Position numbers and translations under genes: made by a program. A stretch of DNA of 64,000 nucleotides from PALSA-1316 sp964499365 (GTDB taxonomy: Bacteria > Nitrospirota > Thermodesulfovibrionia > Thermodesulfovibrionales > UBA6898). Below are positions 16,157 through 24,966 of the stretch, piece by piece. The notes below the pieces were generated by a model that saw only the letters and a program-made list of their open reading frames with translations, did not search any database and had not been told where the DNA came from. Where the stretch lies: NCBI GenBank assembly GCA_964499365.1, contig CAZCKU010000004.1:124001-188000 (forward strand). Reading direction: 5' to 3'. Positions within the stretch are counted from its first letter, which is position 1; the number at the start of each line of letters is the position of its first letter.

Positions 16157-17092
16157 ATGAAAACAAAAGTATCGGTCATCGGTGCCGGCAATGTCGGCGC
16201 AACTACAGCTCACCTGATCTATCAGTCCGGGATTGCGGACGTCGTGCTTTTCGATATTGCCGAAGGAGTACCCCAGGGCAAGGCCCTCGATCTGGCCGAG
16301 GCGGGACCGCTCTGGAAAGTCGCAGCCTCGATCAGGGGCACGAATGATTATGCTGACACTGCTGGCTCGGACATTATCGTCGTAACAGCGGGCCTGCCAA
16401 GGAAGCCCGGCATGAGCCGTGATGATCTCCTGCACGCAAATGCAGAAGTCATGCGGCATGTCGTATCGCAGACAGCACCCCTGTCACCCGACGGGATCTA
16501 TATAATTGTTACCAATCCTATGGATGTTATGACCCAGATCACCTGGCAGGTGTCGGGTTTCAGCACGAACCGTGTTATCGGTATGGGCGGCGTCCTTGAC
16601 GCGGCCAGATTCAGGACATTCCTGGCGTTTGAACTGGGCGTTTCCCCCGAGGATATCGAGACACTTGTCCTCGGCGGGCACGGAGACCTGATGGTCCCCC
16701 TTCCCCGGCATACGACAGTCAAGGGTATCCCTGTTGGGGATCTTCTCTCACAGCACCGCATCGAAGCTCTTGTCGACCGGACGCGGACCGGAGGCGCAGA
16801 GATCGTTGCCCTCCTGAAGACCGGGAGCGCCTATTATGCGCCTGCAGCGTCTGTGTTCCAGATGGTCAAATCCATTCTCCTGGACGAGCGGCGCGTACTG
16901 CCCTGTGCCGTGTACCTGAACGGCGAATATGGCATTAGGGACCTGTTTGTCGGGGTGCCAGCCATCCTCGGCAGGGGCGGAGTCGAAAAGATCATCGAAC
17001 TGCAGCTCACTGAAGCTGAAAAGACCCAGGTCGGCAAGTCGGCGCATGCGGTCAGGGAACTGCTCAATACGGCACTGGCCCAAAAGAAGTAA
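16157..17092 (+). CDS. mdh: Malate dehydrogenase (LDH-like type)
   Basis: A 311-residue NAD-dependent dehydrogenase interconverting malate and oxaloacetate. The Rossmann motif GAGNVGATTAH and the acidic residue in VVLFDI indicate NAD. GLPRKPGMSRDDLL holds the arginine that distinguishes malate from lactate dehydrogenases. VTNPMDVMT and LGGHGDLMVPLPR carry the catalytic Asp/His region. I use ATG 16157 rather than the upstream ATG 16088, because the conserved fold starts here and the promoter boxes lie between the two. The message appears leaderless. Confidence 0.95.
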   Translation: MKTKVSVIGAGNVGATTAHLIYQSGIADVVLFDIAEGVPQGKALDLAEAGPLWKVAASIRGTNDYADTAGSDIIVVTAGLPRKPGMSRDDLLHANAEVMRHVVSQTAPLSPDGIYIIVTNPMDVMTQITWQVSGFSTNRVIGMGGVLDAARFRTFLAFELGVSPEDIETLVLGGHGDLMVPLPRHTTVKGIPVGDLLSQHRIEALVDRTRTGGAEIVALLKTGSAYYAPAASVFQMVKSILLDERRVLPCAVYLNGEYGIRDLFVGVPAILGRGGVEKIIELQLTEAEKTQVGKSAHAVRELLNTALAQKK

Positions 17093-17159
17093 CATCTCCC
17101 TCGGAAGTCTGAAGAGATCGTATTAATCCCGCAGTACAACGTAAATCACTGGAGGAATC

Positions 17160-17573
17160 ATGGAAAGAACATTGTCTATCGTAAAGCCCGATGGGGTGAA
17201 GAAGAATCTGATCGGCGAAGTGATCAGAAGGTTTGAACAGAAAGGGCTGCGGGTTGCCGGATTGAGGCTTATCCAGCTGTCGAAACAGGACGCCCGGAAT
17301 TTCTATATCGTCCACAAGGAGAGGCCGTTTTATGACAGTCTCACCAGCTTCATGTCTGAAGGACCGATTGCGGTTATGGTGCTCGAAGGCGACAATGCCA
17401 TAGCAACAGTCCGCGAGACCATGGGTGCGACGAACTTCAAGGACGCTGCGCCGGGGACGATCAGGGCAGACTTTGCCACAGACATCGAGAGGAACGTGGT
17501 CCACGGCTCCGACTCCGTGAAGTCGGCCGACTATGAAATCCCGTTCTTCTTCGCAGCTCTCGACCTGCATTAA
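17160..17573 (+). CDS. ndk: Nucleoside diphosphate kinase
   Basis: A 137-residue enzyme that equalises NTP pools through a phosphohistidine. The N-terminus ERTLSIVKPDGVKKNLIG and the active-site segment NVVHGSDSV with its catalytic His are typical, as is the MGATNFKDAAPGTIRADF segment. A GGAGG ribosome-binding site precedes the ATG. It lies 67 nt after mdh. A strong 16-bp hairpin follows. Confidence 0.97.
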   Translation: MERTLSIVKPDGVKKNLIGEVIRRFEQKGLRVAGLRLIQLSKQDARNFYIVHKERPFYDSLTSFMSEGPIAVMVLEGDNAIATVRETMGATNFKDAAPGTIRADFATDIERNVVHGSDSVKSADYEIPFFFAALDLH

Positions 17574-17585
17574 TCCTCTTTCTGC

Positions 17586-17621
17586 GCCGGAATGGCCCGG
17601 GGCTTCCCGGGCCATTCCGGC
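17586..17621 (+). terminator. Hairpin after ndk
   Basis: Sixteen perfectly paired bases (arm 17586-17601 against 17606-17621) with a 4-nt loop. The stem contains GCCGGAATGGCCCGGG. No long T-run follows, so it may act as a Rho-assisted terminator or an mRNA 3'-end stabiliser. Confidence 0.65.
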
Positions 17622-17642
17622 CCTTCAAAACCGTTCCCGTAT

Positions 17643-17672
17643 TTGACTTTGCGCCTGAAAACGAAGTAATAT
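17643..17672 (+). promoter_or_regulatory. Predicted promoter of clpC
   Basis: TTGACT (17643-17648), an 18-bp spacer and TAATAT (17667-17672). This gives a leader of about 30 nt that includes the AAGGAG ribosome-binding site of clpC. No CIRCE-like or CtsR-like operator is evident. Confidence 0.6.
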
Positions 17673-17709
17673 TGAATAGAGTAACTACACGGATTCAAAG
17701 GAGTTACGG

Positions 17710-20151
17710 ATGTTCGAGAAATTTACTGAAAGAGGCCGCAAGGTCATTATTTATGCAAAAGAAGAGGCTGAAAAACGCCAGAACGATTATCTCGGTACCG
17801 AACACCTCCTTCTGGCGCTGCTGAGGGAAGACGACGGACTCCCGATAGCCATTCTGAAGAAGATGGGGCTTACGGTCGAGGAACTCCGCATGGAGATCGA
17901 GCGCAACCTCCCTGCAGGGATGAATCTCCTGACCTTCGGGGATATACCCTTCACACCGCGGGTCAAGAAGGTACTGGAGCTTGCGGTCGAAGAGGCCAGA
18001 CTCCTCGGCCATAATTATATCGGCAGTGAGCACCTCCTGCTCGGCCTGGTCCGTGAGGACGAGGGTATCGCCGGCAAGATCCTGAGAAATCTGGGGGCAA
18101 ATCTTCTCGGGGCCCGCCAGCTGACGATAAACCTGTCGATGAGGTCCTACTCCAATGCCCGCGACAAGCGAAGCGCTACCCCTGCCCTCGATGAGTTCGG
18201 CAGAGACCTGACCCTCCTTGCCAAGGAGAACAAGCTCGACCCGGTCATCGGCAGGGAAGACGAGATAGAACGTATACTGCAGGTCCTCGGCAGGAGGATC
18301 AAGAATAACCCGGCGATCATCGGAGAGCCGGGTGTCGGCAAGACCGCGGTGGTCGAAGGTCTCTGCCATAAAATCATTGCTGGTGATGTACCCGAAGGCC
18401 TGCTCGGCAAGCGGGTGATATCACTTGACCTGGGAGCGCTCATCGCCGGGACCAAGTATCGCGGTCAGTTCGAGGAACGTCTCAAGATCGTGATGAAGGA
18501 GATTGCCCAGTCGGACAATATCATCCTCTTTGTTGACGAGTTCCACGCCCTGATCGGGGCCGGGGCCGCAGAAGGATCGATCGATGCCTCCAGCATGCTG
18601 AAGCCCGCACTCTCACGCGGCGAGATCCAGTGCATCGGGGCAACGACACCGAACGAATACCGCAAATATATCGAGAAGGACCGCGCCCTTGAGCGGAGAT
18701 TCCAGCCGATATACATACAGCCGCCGGATGTCGAGACGACGATCCAGATCCTTTCGGGGCTCAAGCCCCGCTACGAGTCTCACCACCGGGTAAAGATAAG
18801 CCCGGAGGCAGTGAACGCCTCCGCAAAGCTGTCCGACCGGTATATCCCGGACCGTTTTCTGCCCGACAAGGCGATCGATGTCATCGATGAGACCGGCTCG
18901 CGGATCAAACTGAAACGCTTCACCCCTCCCGCGGAACTCAAGGACCTTGAGTTCCGCCTGAGCAGACTCTCGAAGGAGAAGAACCTCTACGTCAAGCTCC
19001 ATGACCTTGACAAGGCTACCGCTGTCCGCTCTGAAGAGGAGCGGGTCCGCAAGGTGCTGGACCAGGAGCAGAAGAGATGGAAAGACGACCTTGGCAGGGA
19101 GATCCCGGTGGTAACGGAAGAGGATATAGCCTACACTGTTGCCAAGATGACCGGCATTCCCGTCTTCAAGATAGAAGAGAAAGAGTCTGAAAAACTCCTC
19201 AGGATGGACGAGGAGCTCCACCGCAGGATTATCGCCCAGGACGAGGCAGTCAGAAACGTGGCACGGGCAATAAAGCGCTCGCGTGCAGGCCTCAGGAACA
19301 GGAAGAAGCCGATAGGCTCCTTCTTCTTTCTCGGGCCGACCGGCGTCGGGAAGACCGAGCTTGCCAAGGCCCTGGCGGAACAGCTGTTCAACGACGAAAG
19401 CTCTCTGATCAAGATAGACATGTCGGAATACATGGAGAGGTTCAATGTCTCGAAGCTCACGGGAGCGCCCCCCGGATATGTGGGTTACGAGGAAGGCGGA
19501 CAGCTTACCGAAAAAGTGCGGAAGAAACCTTATGCCGTGATTCTCTTCGATGAGATAGAAAAGGCGCACCATGACGTCTTTAACATCCTGCTCCAGGTCC
19601 TGGATGAAGGCGTCCTGACAGACAGTTTCGGCCGGAAGGTCGATTTCAGGAATACGGTAATCATCATGACCTCGAATATCGGTGCACGCATAATCGAAAA
19701 ATCCACCCCGCTCGGTTTCCAGCGGAGCGAGGGTGTGGAGGTCTACGACAAGATCAAGGAAAATGTGATGAACGAACTCAGGAAGGCCTTTAACCCTGAA
19801 TTTCTGAACCGCGTTGATGAGATCGTTGTGTTCCACCCTCTCGAAAAAGAGCATCTGATTTCGATCATCGACCTGCTGATCGACGAGATGAACAACCAGC
19901 TCATTGATCAGGACATTGTGCTGGAGGTGTCGACCGAGGTCAAGGAATGGATTCTGGACCGCTACTACAAGCCGTCCTACGGCGCCCGCCCGATGCGGCG
20001 TGCCATCCAGAAGGTGATCGAAGACCCGCTTGCCGAGGAGATCCTGAAGGGCCGGTTCAAGGGTTCGAACAGGATCAGAGTGCTGCTTGAGGCGGAAACG
20101 CCGGTGTTTGTTGCCGAGGAAGAGACGCCGGTCCTCTCGGGTGTCACCTAG
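17710..20151 (+). CDS. clpC: ATP-dependent Clp protease ATP-binding subunit ClpC
   Basis: An 813-residue class I Hsp100 unfoldase that feeds ClpP. A double Clp-N repeat (1-145) begins MFEKFTERGRKVI. The first AAA+ module has Walker A GEPGVGKT. A UVR-like middle segment (about 405-450) is the ClpC hallmark against ClpB. The second module has GPTGVGKTELAKAL and RVDEIVVFHPL. An AAGGAG site supports the ATG. It is followed after 22 nt by a thioredoxin-like gene. Confidence 0.95.
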   Translation: MFEKFTERGRKVIIYAKEEAEKRQNDYLGTEHLLLALLREDDGLPIAILKKMGLTVEELRMEIERNLPAGMNLLTFGDIPFTPRVKKVLELAVEEARLLGHNYIGSEHLLLGLVREDEGIAGKILRNLGANLLGARQLTINLSMRSYSNARDKRSATPALDEFGRDLTLLAKENKLDPVIGREDEIERILQVLGRRIKNNPAIIGEPGVGKTAVVEGLCHKIIAGDVPEGLLGKRVISLDLGALIAGTKYRGQFEERLKIVMKEIAQSDNIILFVDEFHALIGAGAAEGSIDASSMLKPALSRGEIQCIGATTPNEYRKYIEKDRALERRFQPIYIQPPDVETTIQILSGLKPRYESHHRVKISPEAVNASAKLSDRYIPDRFLPDKAIDVIDETGSRIKLKRFTPPAELKDLEFRLSRLSKEKNLYVKLHDLDKATAVRSEEERVRKVLDQEQKRWKDDLGREIPVVTEEDIAYTVAKMTGIPVFKIEEKESEKLLRMDEELHRRIIAQDEAVRNVARAIKRSRAGLRNRKKPIGSFFFLGPTGVGKTELAKALAEQLFNDESSLIKIDMSEYMERFNVSKLTGAPPGYVGYEEGGQLTEKVRKKPYAVILFDEIEKAHHDVFNILLQVLDEGVLTDSFGRKVDFRNTVIIMTSNIGARIIEKSTPLGFQRSEGVEVYDKIKENVMNELRKAFNPEFLNRVDEIVVFHPLEKEHLISIIDLLIDEMNNQLIDQDIVLEVSTEVKEWILDRYYKPSYGARPMRRAIQKVIEDPLAEEILKGRFKGSNRIRVLLEAETPVFVAEEETPVLSGVT

Positions 20152-20173
20152 AGCCTGAGCGGGATACGCAACG

Positions 20174-20704
20174 ATGCAGAATAGAAAAGTGGTCCTGATT
20201 GTCCTCTGTGTGGTTGCCGCTGCACTCTTCTTTTTCCTGGCCCGCTCAGGGAAGGAAGAGAGCGGGAAGGCAAAAGACGACGGAATGGCACCCCGCCTGC
20301 AGATAACCGATGCCGTAACGAGCAGCATACTGCAACCCGCCGAGGTTCAGGGCAAGGTTCTCCTCATCAATATCTGGGCGTCCTGGTGTCAGCCGTGCAG
20401 GGAAGAGATGCCCTCGATCGAGGCCCTCTACCGCGGCATGTCGGGGACCCGGGATTTCAAGATGATCACGATCCTGTACAAGGACACCCCTGACACTGCT
20501 CTCTCCTATATGAAATCCCAGGGGTACACCTTCCCAGTTTATGTCGATCCTGACGGAACAACCGCCAGAAGCTACGGCGTCACGGGCGTACCTGAAACGT
20601 TTCTGGTGGACAAGCAAGGCAGACTTGTCAAGAAGGTGATCGGGGGAATGGACTGGAACTCAGCCGAGGTGAAAGACTATCTGCAAACGCTTCTGAAGCA
20701 GTAA
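20174..20704 (+). CDS. TlpA-family thiol-disulphide oxidoreductase, membrane anchored
   Basis: A 176-residue thioredoxin-fold protein of the TlpA/ResA family. Residues 4-24 form a signal anchor (VVLIVLCVVAAALFFFLA). The active-site motif WCQPC lies in ASWCQPCREEMPSIE, and the cis-proline region is GVPETFLVD. It probably reduces periplasmic disulphides, for example in apocytochromes, which fits a genome with multihaem cytochromes. Its stop overlaps the next start by 1 nt (TAATG). Confidence 0.9.
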   Translation: MQNRKVVLIVLCVVAAALFFFLARSGKEESGKAKDDGMAPRLQITDAVTSSILQPAEVQGKVLLINIWASWCQPCREEMPSIEALYRGMSGTRDFKMITILYKDTPDTALSYMKSQGYTFPVYVDPDGTTARSYGVTGVPETFLVDKQGRLVKKVIGGMDWNSAEVKDYLQTLLKQ

Positions 20705-21243
20705 TGAGCACCAAGAGACATCAGGAGGAGGCGCTCCTCTTTGTCGGTGCACTGTATGCAGATCCTGAAATATTTGAGCGTTGCCTTCCGGAACTGGAGT
20801 CCGGCTTTGGCTCCGTACTTCTTCACAGTCCGGTCATGGGATGGGACCATAGCTCGTATTACAGCAGTGAGCTTGGGATGCCGATATTCAGAAGGTTCGT
20901 CTTCTTCAAACGCATAATCGATGCCTCGCTCCTTCCCGATATAAAGGTGCTGACGGACGACCTTGAAGGTCTTAACCTGAAAGAGGGAAGACGACAGATC
21001 AACCTCGACCCCGGCTATCTCACCGAAGCAAAGGTCATCCTTGCCTCGACCAAGAACTATTCACGCCGGATCTATCTCGGCAAGGGGATCTACGCGGAGC
21101 AGGAGTATATCTTCGGCAGAGGAAACTACCAGCCTCTTTCCCATACCTACACCGACTATAAAAATCCCGAGTACCTGAAGATCTTCAGCACGGCGCGCCG
21201 GCGCTTCAGGGAACTGCTGGCGGAAAGGCGGGCAGCAGTTTAG
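20704..21243 (+). CDS. DUF4416 family protein
   Basis: A 179-residue soluble protein matching the DUF4416 pattern in my recollection: an N-terminal FVGALYADPEIF, then SSYYSSELGMPIFRRFVFF, INLDPGYLTEAKVILASTKNY and a basic C-terminus. Its function is unknown. Proteins of this family are found in anaerobes such as Nitrospirota and Deltaproteobacteria. It overlaps the thioredoxin gene by 1 nt and the convergent purN by 4 nt. Confidence 0.85.
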   Translation: MSTKRHQEEALLFVGALYADPEIFERCLPELESGFGSVLLHSPVMGWDHSSYYSSELGMPIFRRFVFFKRIIDASLLPDIKVLTDDLEGLNLKEGRRQINLDPGYLTEAKVILASTKNYSRRIYLGKGIYAEQEYIFGRGNYQPLSHTYTDYKNPEYLKIFSTARRRFRELLAERRAAV

Positions 21244-21893
21244 GACCCGAGAGGCGGCCAGATCAGGAAGGCCTCGGGAGACGCTGACGTTCCTGTCAGC
21301 ACCTTGCGGCCCTCCACGCGGAGCCGGCCTTCGGCGAAAAGACGAACCGCTTCGGGATAGATCCTGTGCTCGCACCGCAGAATTCTTGCTGACAGGGTAT
21401 TCTCGGTATCGTCATCCGTGACCGGGACGACTGCCTGGATGATTACCGGGCCGGTGTCCATCCCCTCGTCCACAAAGTGGACGGTACACCCGGCCAGTTT
21501 CACCCCGTAATCTAAAGCGTCCCGCTGGCCGTGCAATCCGGGAAATGACGGCAGCAGCGCCGGATGGATATTCATGATCCTGTTGGGATAGGCGTCAATC
21601 AGCGGTTTGCCGACGATCCGCATAAAACCGGCCAGGACAATAAGCCCTATCCCCCTCTTCTGCATCTCCCCTGCGATATGGCTGAAATAGGCGTCACGGG
21701 AACCGAATTCCCGTGGAGAAAGTGCAACCGACTCTATGCCGTGTTTCGCTGCCCGCTCAAGGGCAAAGGCTCCCGGGTTGTCTGTCAGCAGCAGGCGAAG
21801 CGCAGCATTCTTTATCAGGCCCGACTCCACCGCATCGATGATCGCCTGAAAGTTCGATCCCCGTCCTGATGCCAGCACGCCGATGTTAAGCAT
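21240..21893 (-). CDS. purN: Phosphoribosylglycinamide formyltransferase PurN
   Basis: A 217-residue enzyme of de novo purine synthesis that transfers formyl from 10-formyl-THF to GAR. It opens with NIGVLASGRGSNFQAIIDA. The catalytic Asn-His pair is in MNIHPALLPSFPGLHG, and the Asp lies in FVDEGMDTGPVI. Fhs, encoded 1.2 kb away, would supply its cofactor. It lies 21 nt downstream of the surA-like gene on the same strand. Confidence 0.96.
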   Translation of the reverse strand: MLNIGVLASGRGSNFQAIIDAVESGLIKNAALRLLLTDNPGAFALERAAKHGIESVALSPREFGSRDAYFSHIAGEMQKRGIGLIVLAGFMRIVGKPLIDAYPNRIMNIHPALLPSFPGLHGQRDALDYGVKLAGCTVHFVDEGMDTGPVIIQAVVPVTDDDTENTLSARILRCEHRIYPEAVRLFAEGRLRVEGRKVLTGTSASPEAFLIWPPLGS

Positions 21894-21914
21894 CGTTGTC
21901 GTCCGCCATGGATT

Positions 21915-22886
21915 TCAGAGTCTGACTTCGATAAAGGCCTTTTCACGCAACGCCTTTATCCACCGGGTATATTTGTCCATGAAGAGCCTGTTGCCGACCT
22001 CCTTCTGTGCCTCATCCCTGATCTGGATCGGGTCCTTTGGAGCAATTTTTTCATCCAGCCGAATGATATGCAGGCCCCGCTCGGTCCAGAAAGGCCTGCT
22101 GACCTCGTCCTGTTTCAGCGTAGCCAGGGCCTCCTCAAATTCCTTCAGCAGCTGGTCCCGCCTGATAAGGCCGAGTTCCCCGCCGGTGCTGCCCATCGGT
22201 TCCTCGGAATATTTTACGGCAAGGTCGCGGAACGACTCTCCTGCCTTCAGCCGGTCCATGACCTGGGTTGCCTTCTCCTCTACCCCTTTCCTGTCTTCTT
22301 TCTTCTTGGGCATCTTGAAGAAGATCTGGCTGAGTCGATAGCCCTCACCACCTGACCTGAATTCCCTGTTTTCTGCGATAAAGCTGCTGATGTCCGCTTC
22401 TGTCGCAATGACTTTACCCCTGACCTGGTGATTCACAATCTTGCTGATCAGGATCTGGTCATGCAGTTTCTTCCGGTAATCTTCGTAGCTGAAGCCTTCT
22501 TTCTTCAGGGAGGCCCTGAAATCGTCATCAGACATGCCATATTTCTTCTTGATACCCTCAATCGCCTCTTTCAGTTCCTCGTCAGAGACCGACATGCCCT
22601 GGGTTCTGGCCTCCTGCACCTGAAGCCTGACATTGATCAGGGTCTCAAGATAGGCCGCCTCGTTGGATTTGAAGACCTTTACGCGCTCTTCTTCCTTCAG
22701 TGACTTTAATTGGGGTGATGCGTCTGACTCCATGTTGCGGTACAGCTCGCTCCAGGTGATCACCTCCTGGTTCACCACTGCAACGACCTTGTCCAGCAGT
22801 ATGGCCGCGGACGAAACACCCGTGCCCATGAACAGAATAAACAGAACCAGCATTGCTCTCATCGCTCGCATCATTTCCTCCATCAT
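21915..22886 (-). CDS. surA: SurA-like periplasmic peptidyl-prolyl isomerase/chaperone
   Basis: About 318-323 residues. A signal peptide (MLVLFILFMGTGVSSA) leads to the SurA N-domain (VVAVVNQEVITWSELYRN). One parvulin domain follows (about 180-285: LSQIFFKMPKK, AVKYSEEPMGSTGGELGLI and the terminal ERGLHIIRLDE). Only one PPIase domain is present, against two in E. coli SurA. The start is ambiguous among clustered ATGs at 22886, 22883, 22874 and 22871; a GGAGG box favours 22874 or 22871. It assists outer-membrane protein folding. Confidence 0.88.
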   Translation of the reverse strand: MMEEMMRAMRAMLVLFILFMGTGVSSAAILLDKVVAVVNQEVITWSELYRNMESDASPQLKSLKEEERVKVFKSNEAAYLETLINVRLQVQEARTQGMSVSDEELKEAIEGIKKKYGMSDDDFRASLKKEGFSYEDYRKKLHDQILISKIVNHQVRGKVIATEADISSFIAENREFRSGGEGYRLSQIFFKMPKKKEDRKGVEEKATQVMDRLKAGESFRDLAVKYSEEPMGSTGGELGLIRRDQLLKEFEEALATLKQDEVSRPFWTERGLHIIRLDEKIAPKDPIQIRDEAQKEVGNRLFMDKYTRWIKALREKAFIEVRL

Positions 22887-23025
22887 GCATAATACTTCCG
22901 AATCATCTATAATAATAAATCCCGGGGGAAAAAAGCTTACCGGTTCTCCCGCATGACGATAACAGGGCCATAAGCTGCATTGTTATAGACTATAAGATTA
23001 TTTAATATTCTTATAAAGTTTCCTG

Positions 23026-23055
23026 TTTACTTCATGCCCCGAATATATTTATAAT
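23026..23055 (+). promoter_or_regulatory. Predicted promoter of fhs
   Basis: TTTACT (23026-23031), an 18-bp spacer and TATAAT (23050-23055). The leader would be about 53 nt. It contains the small self-complementary segment ACTGC-GGAATTCCT-GCAGT and an AAGGAG ribosome-binding site. No riboswitch is recognised. Confidence 0.55.
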
Positions 23056-23114
23056 TTCTGGCGAGACAAAACTGCGGAATTCCTGCAGTCATCATTAGAA
23101 ACAAGGAGAACGTT

Positions 23115-24878
23115 ATGGCATTCGATGCAACGAAAATGGCCGACTGGCAGATTTCCGAGGAAGCTGAAAAGAATATGCCTTCCCCGGATGAATGGCGCGA
23201 AAAGCTGGGACTGCAGAAAGACGAGATGCTTCCGATGGGACGCCTCGCGAAGATCGACTTCCTCAAGGTCATGAACCGGCTGAAGAACAACACCGACGGC
23301 AAGTACATTGAGGTGACCGCAATCACCCCCACCCCTCTGGGCGAAGGCAAGAGCACCACGTCCTGCGGTCTGATGGAAGGCCTCGGCAAGCGGGGGGTCA
23401 ATGTCGGCGGAGCGCTGCGTCAGCCCTCAGGCGGTCCGACCATGAACGTCAAAGGCACCGCAGCAGGCGGAGGCAACTCTCTCCTGATTCCGATGACCGA
23501 GTTTTCGCTCGGACTTACCGGCGACATCAACGACATCATGAATGCCCACAACCTGGCCATGGTGGCGATGACCTCCCGTATGCAGCACGAACGCAACTAT
23601 AACGACGAGCAGCTGGCACGGCTCACCAAGATGAGACGCCTCGATATCGATCCCACACGCGTGGAGATGGGCTGGATCATCGACTTCTGCGCACAGAGCC
23701 TCCGCAATATCATCATAGGCATCGGCGGACGGACAGACGGTTTCATGATGCAGTCCAAGTTCGGCATCGCCGTCGGGTCGGAGTGTATGGCCATCCTGTC
23801 CATTGCAAACGACCTCGCCGACCTGAAGCAGCGCCTCAACAACATCACGGTTGCCTTTGACAAGAGCGGAAAACCGGTCACCACCGGCGATCTGGAGGTC
23901 GGCAATGCCATGGCCGCGTTCATGCGCAATACCATCAACCCGACCCTGATGTGCACCGCCGAATACAACCCCTGCCTTGTCCATGCCGGTCCCTTTGCCA
24001 ATATAGCCGTCGGCCAGTCCTCGATCATCGCCGACCGGGTCGGCCTGAAGCTCTTCGATTACCATGTGACCGAGTCCGGCTTTGCGGCCGACATCGGGTT
24101 CGAAAAGTTCTGGAACGTGAAGTCCCGCTTCAGCGGCCTCAAGCCGCATGTTTCAGTGCTGACGACCACCGTCCGCGCGCTGAAGATGCATGGCGGCGGA
24201 CCGAAGGTCGTTGCCGGCAAGGCCCTGCCGGATGAGTATACCAGGGAAAACATTGCGCTGGTCGAGAAGGGCTGCGCCAACATGGTCCACATGATCAACG
24301 TCATCCGCAAGTCAGGCATCAACCCTGTTGTCTGCGTCAACCGCTTCTATACCGACACCGATGCCGAAGTGGCGGTGATCAAGAAGGCCGCCGAGGCTGC
24401 CGGAGCGCGCTGTGCAGAGTCCCAGCACTGGCTCAAGGGCGGCGATGGAGCCCTCGAGCTCGCCGATGCGGTCATCGACGCCTGCAACGACAATAACGAA
24501 TTCAAATTCCTCTACCCGCTTGAGATGAAACTGCGCGACCGCGTCGCAACCATCGCAAAGGAGGTCTACGGTGCGGACGGTGTATCCTGGACAGCAGAGG
24601 CAGAGGCCAAGGCCAAGATGCTTGAAGACGATCCGCAGTATGCCGACTATGCAACCATGATGGTCAAGACCCACCTGAGTCTTTCGCACGACCCGACACT
24701 CAAGGGAGTGCCCAAAGGCTGGACACTGCCGATCAGGGACGTCCTGATTTACTCCGGCGCAAAGTTCCTCTGCCCCATGGCGGGGACGATCAGTCTTATG
24801 CCCGGTACCAGCTCCAACCCGGCCTTCAGAAGGGTTGACGTTGATGCCGAAACCGGCAAGGTGAGCGGTCTGTTCTAG
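23115..24878 (+). CDS. fhs: Formate-tetrahydrofolate ligase
   Basis: A 587-residue enzyme making 10-formyl-THF from formate, THF and ATP, used in purine synthesis and the methyl branch of the Wood-Ljungdahl pathway. The ATP-binding segment TPTPLGEGKST is present, followed by LRQPSGGPTMNVKGTAAGGG, GLTGDINDIMNAHN and C-terminal MPGTSSNPAFRRVDVD. The strong ribosome-binding site AAGGAG, C-rich synonymous codon choice and dedicated terminator suggest high expression. No other Wood-Ljungdahl gene is in the window. Confidence 0.96.
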   Translation: MAFDATKMADWQISEEAEKNMPSPDEWREKLGLQKDEMLPMGRLAKIDFLKVMNRLKNNTDGKYIEVTAITPTPLGEGKSTTSCGLMEGLGKRGVNVGGALRQPSGGPTMNVKGTAAGGGNSLLIPMTEFSLGLTGDINDIMNAHNLAMVAMTSRMQHERNYNDEQLARLTKMRRLDIDPTRVEMGWIIDFCAQSLRNIIIGIGGRTDGFMMQSKFGIAVGSECMAILSIANDLADLKQRLNNITVAFDKSGKPVTTGDLEVGNAMAAFMRNTINPTLMCTAEYNPCLVHAGPFANIAVGQSSIIADRVGLKLFDYHVTESGFAADIGFEKFWNVKSRFSGLKPHVSVLTTTVRALKMHGGGPKVVAGKALPDEYTRENIALVEKGCANMVHMINVIRKSGINPVVCVNRFYTDTDAEVAVIKKAAEAAGARCAESQHWLKGGDGALELADAVIDACNDNNEFKFLYPLEMKLRDRVATIAKEVYGADGVSWTAEAEAKAKMLEDDPQYADYATMMVKTHLSLSHDPTLKGVPKGWTLPIRDVLIYSGAKFLCPMAGTISLMPGTSSNPAFRRVDVDAETGKVSGLF

Positions 24879-24900
24879 ATCCGCTCCGACTGCAGTATCA

Positions 24901-24940
24901 GGGGGGCTGGTGTCATGCACCAGTCCCCCTTTTGTTTTTT
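24901..24940 (+). terminator. Rho-independent terminator of fhs
   Basis: A 12-bp stem (24901-24912 with 24918-24929, one G-U pair), a 5-nt loop and then TTTTGTTTTTT. The T-tract also supplies the -35 region of the next promoter. Confidence 0.9.
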
Positions 24941-24960
24941 GGCACCTTGCATGCTACAAT
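24932..24960 (+). promoter_or_regulatory. Predicted leaderless promoter of the HDAC-family gene
   Basis: TTGTTT (24932-24937), a 17-bp spacer and TACAAT (24955-24960) end 6 nt before a GTG start at 24967. The -35 box is embedded in the T-tract of the fhs terminator. No Shine-Dalgarno is present. Confidence 0.6.
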
Positions 24961-24966
24961 GGGTTA

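Noticed and set aside
18613..20328. Long open frame (571 codons) antisense to clpC
   Set aside because: It mirrors clpC codon structure, has no recognisable domain and no ribosome-binding site.
24940..24955. Possible sigma-54 promoter (TGGCAC followed by TTGC)
   Set aside because: The spacing between the two elements is wrong for a -24/-12 site.
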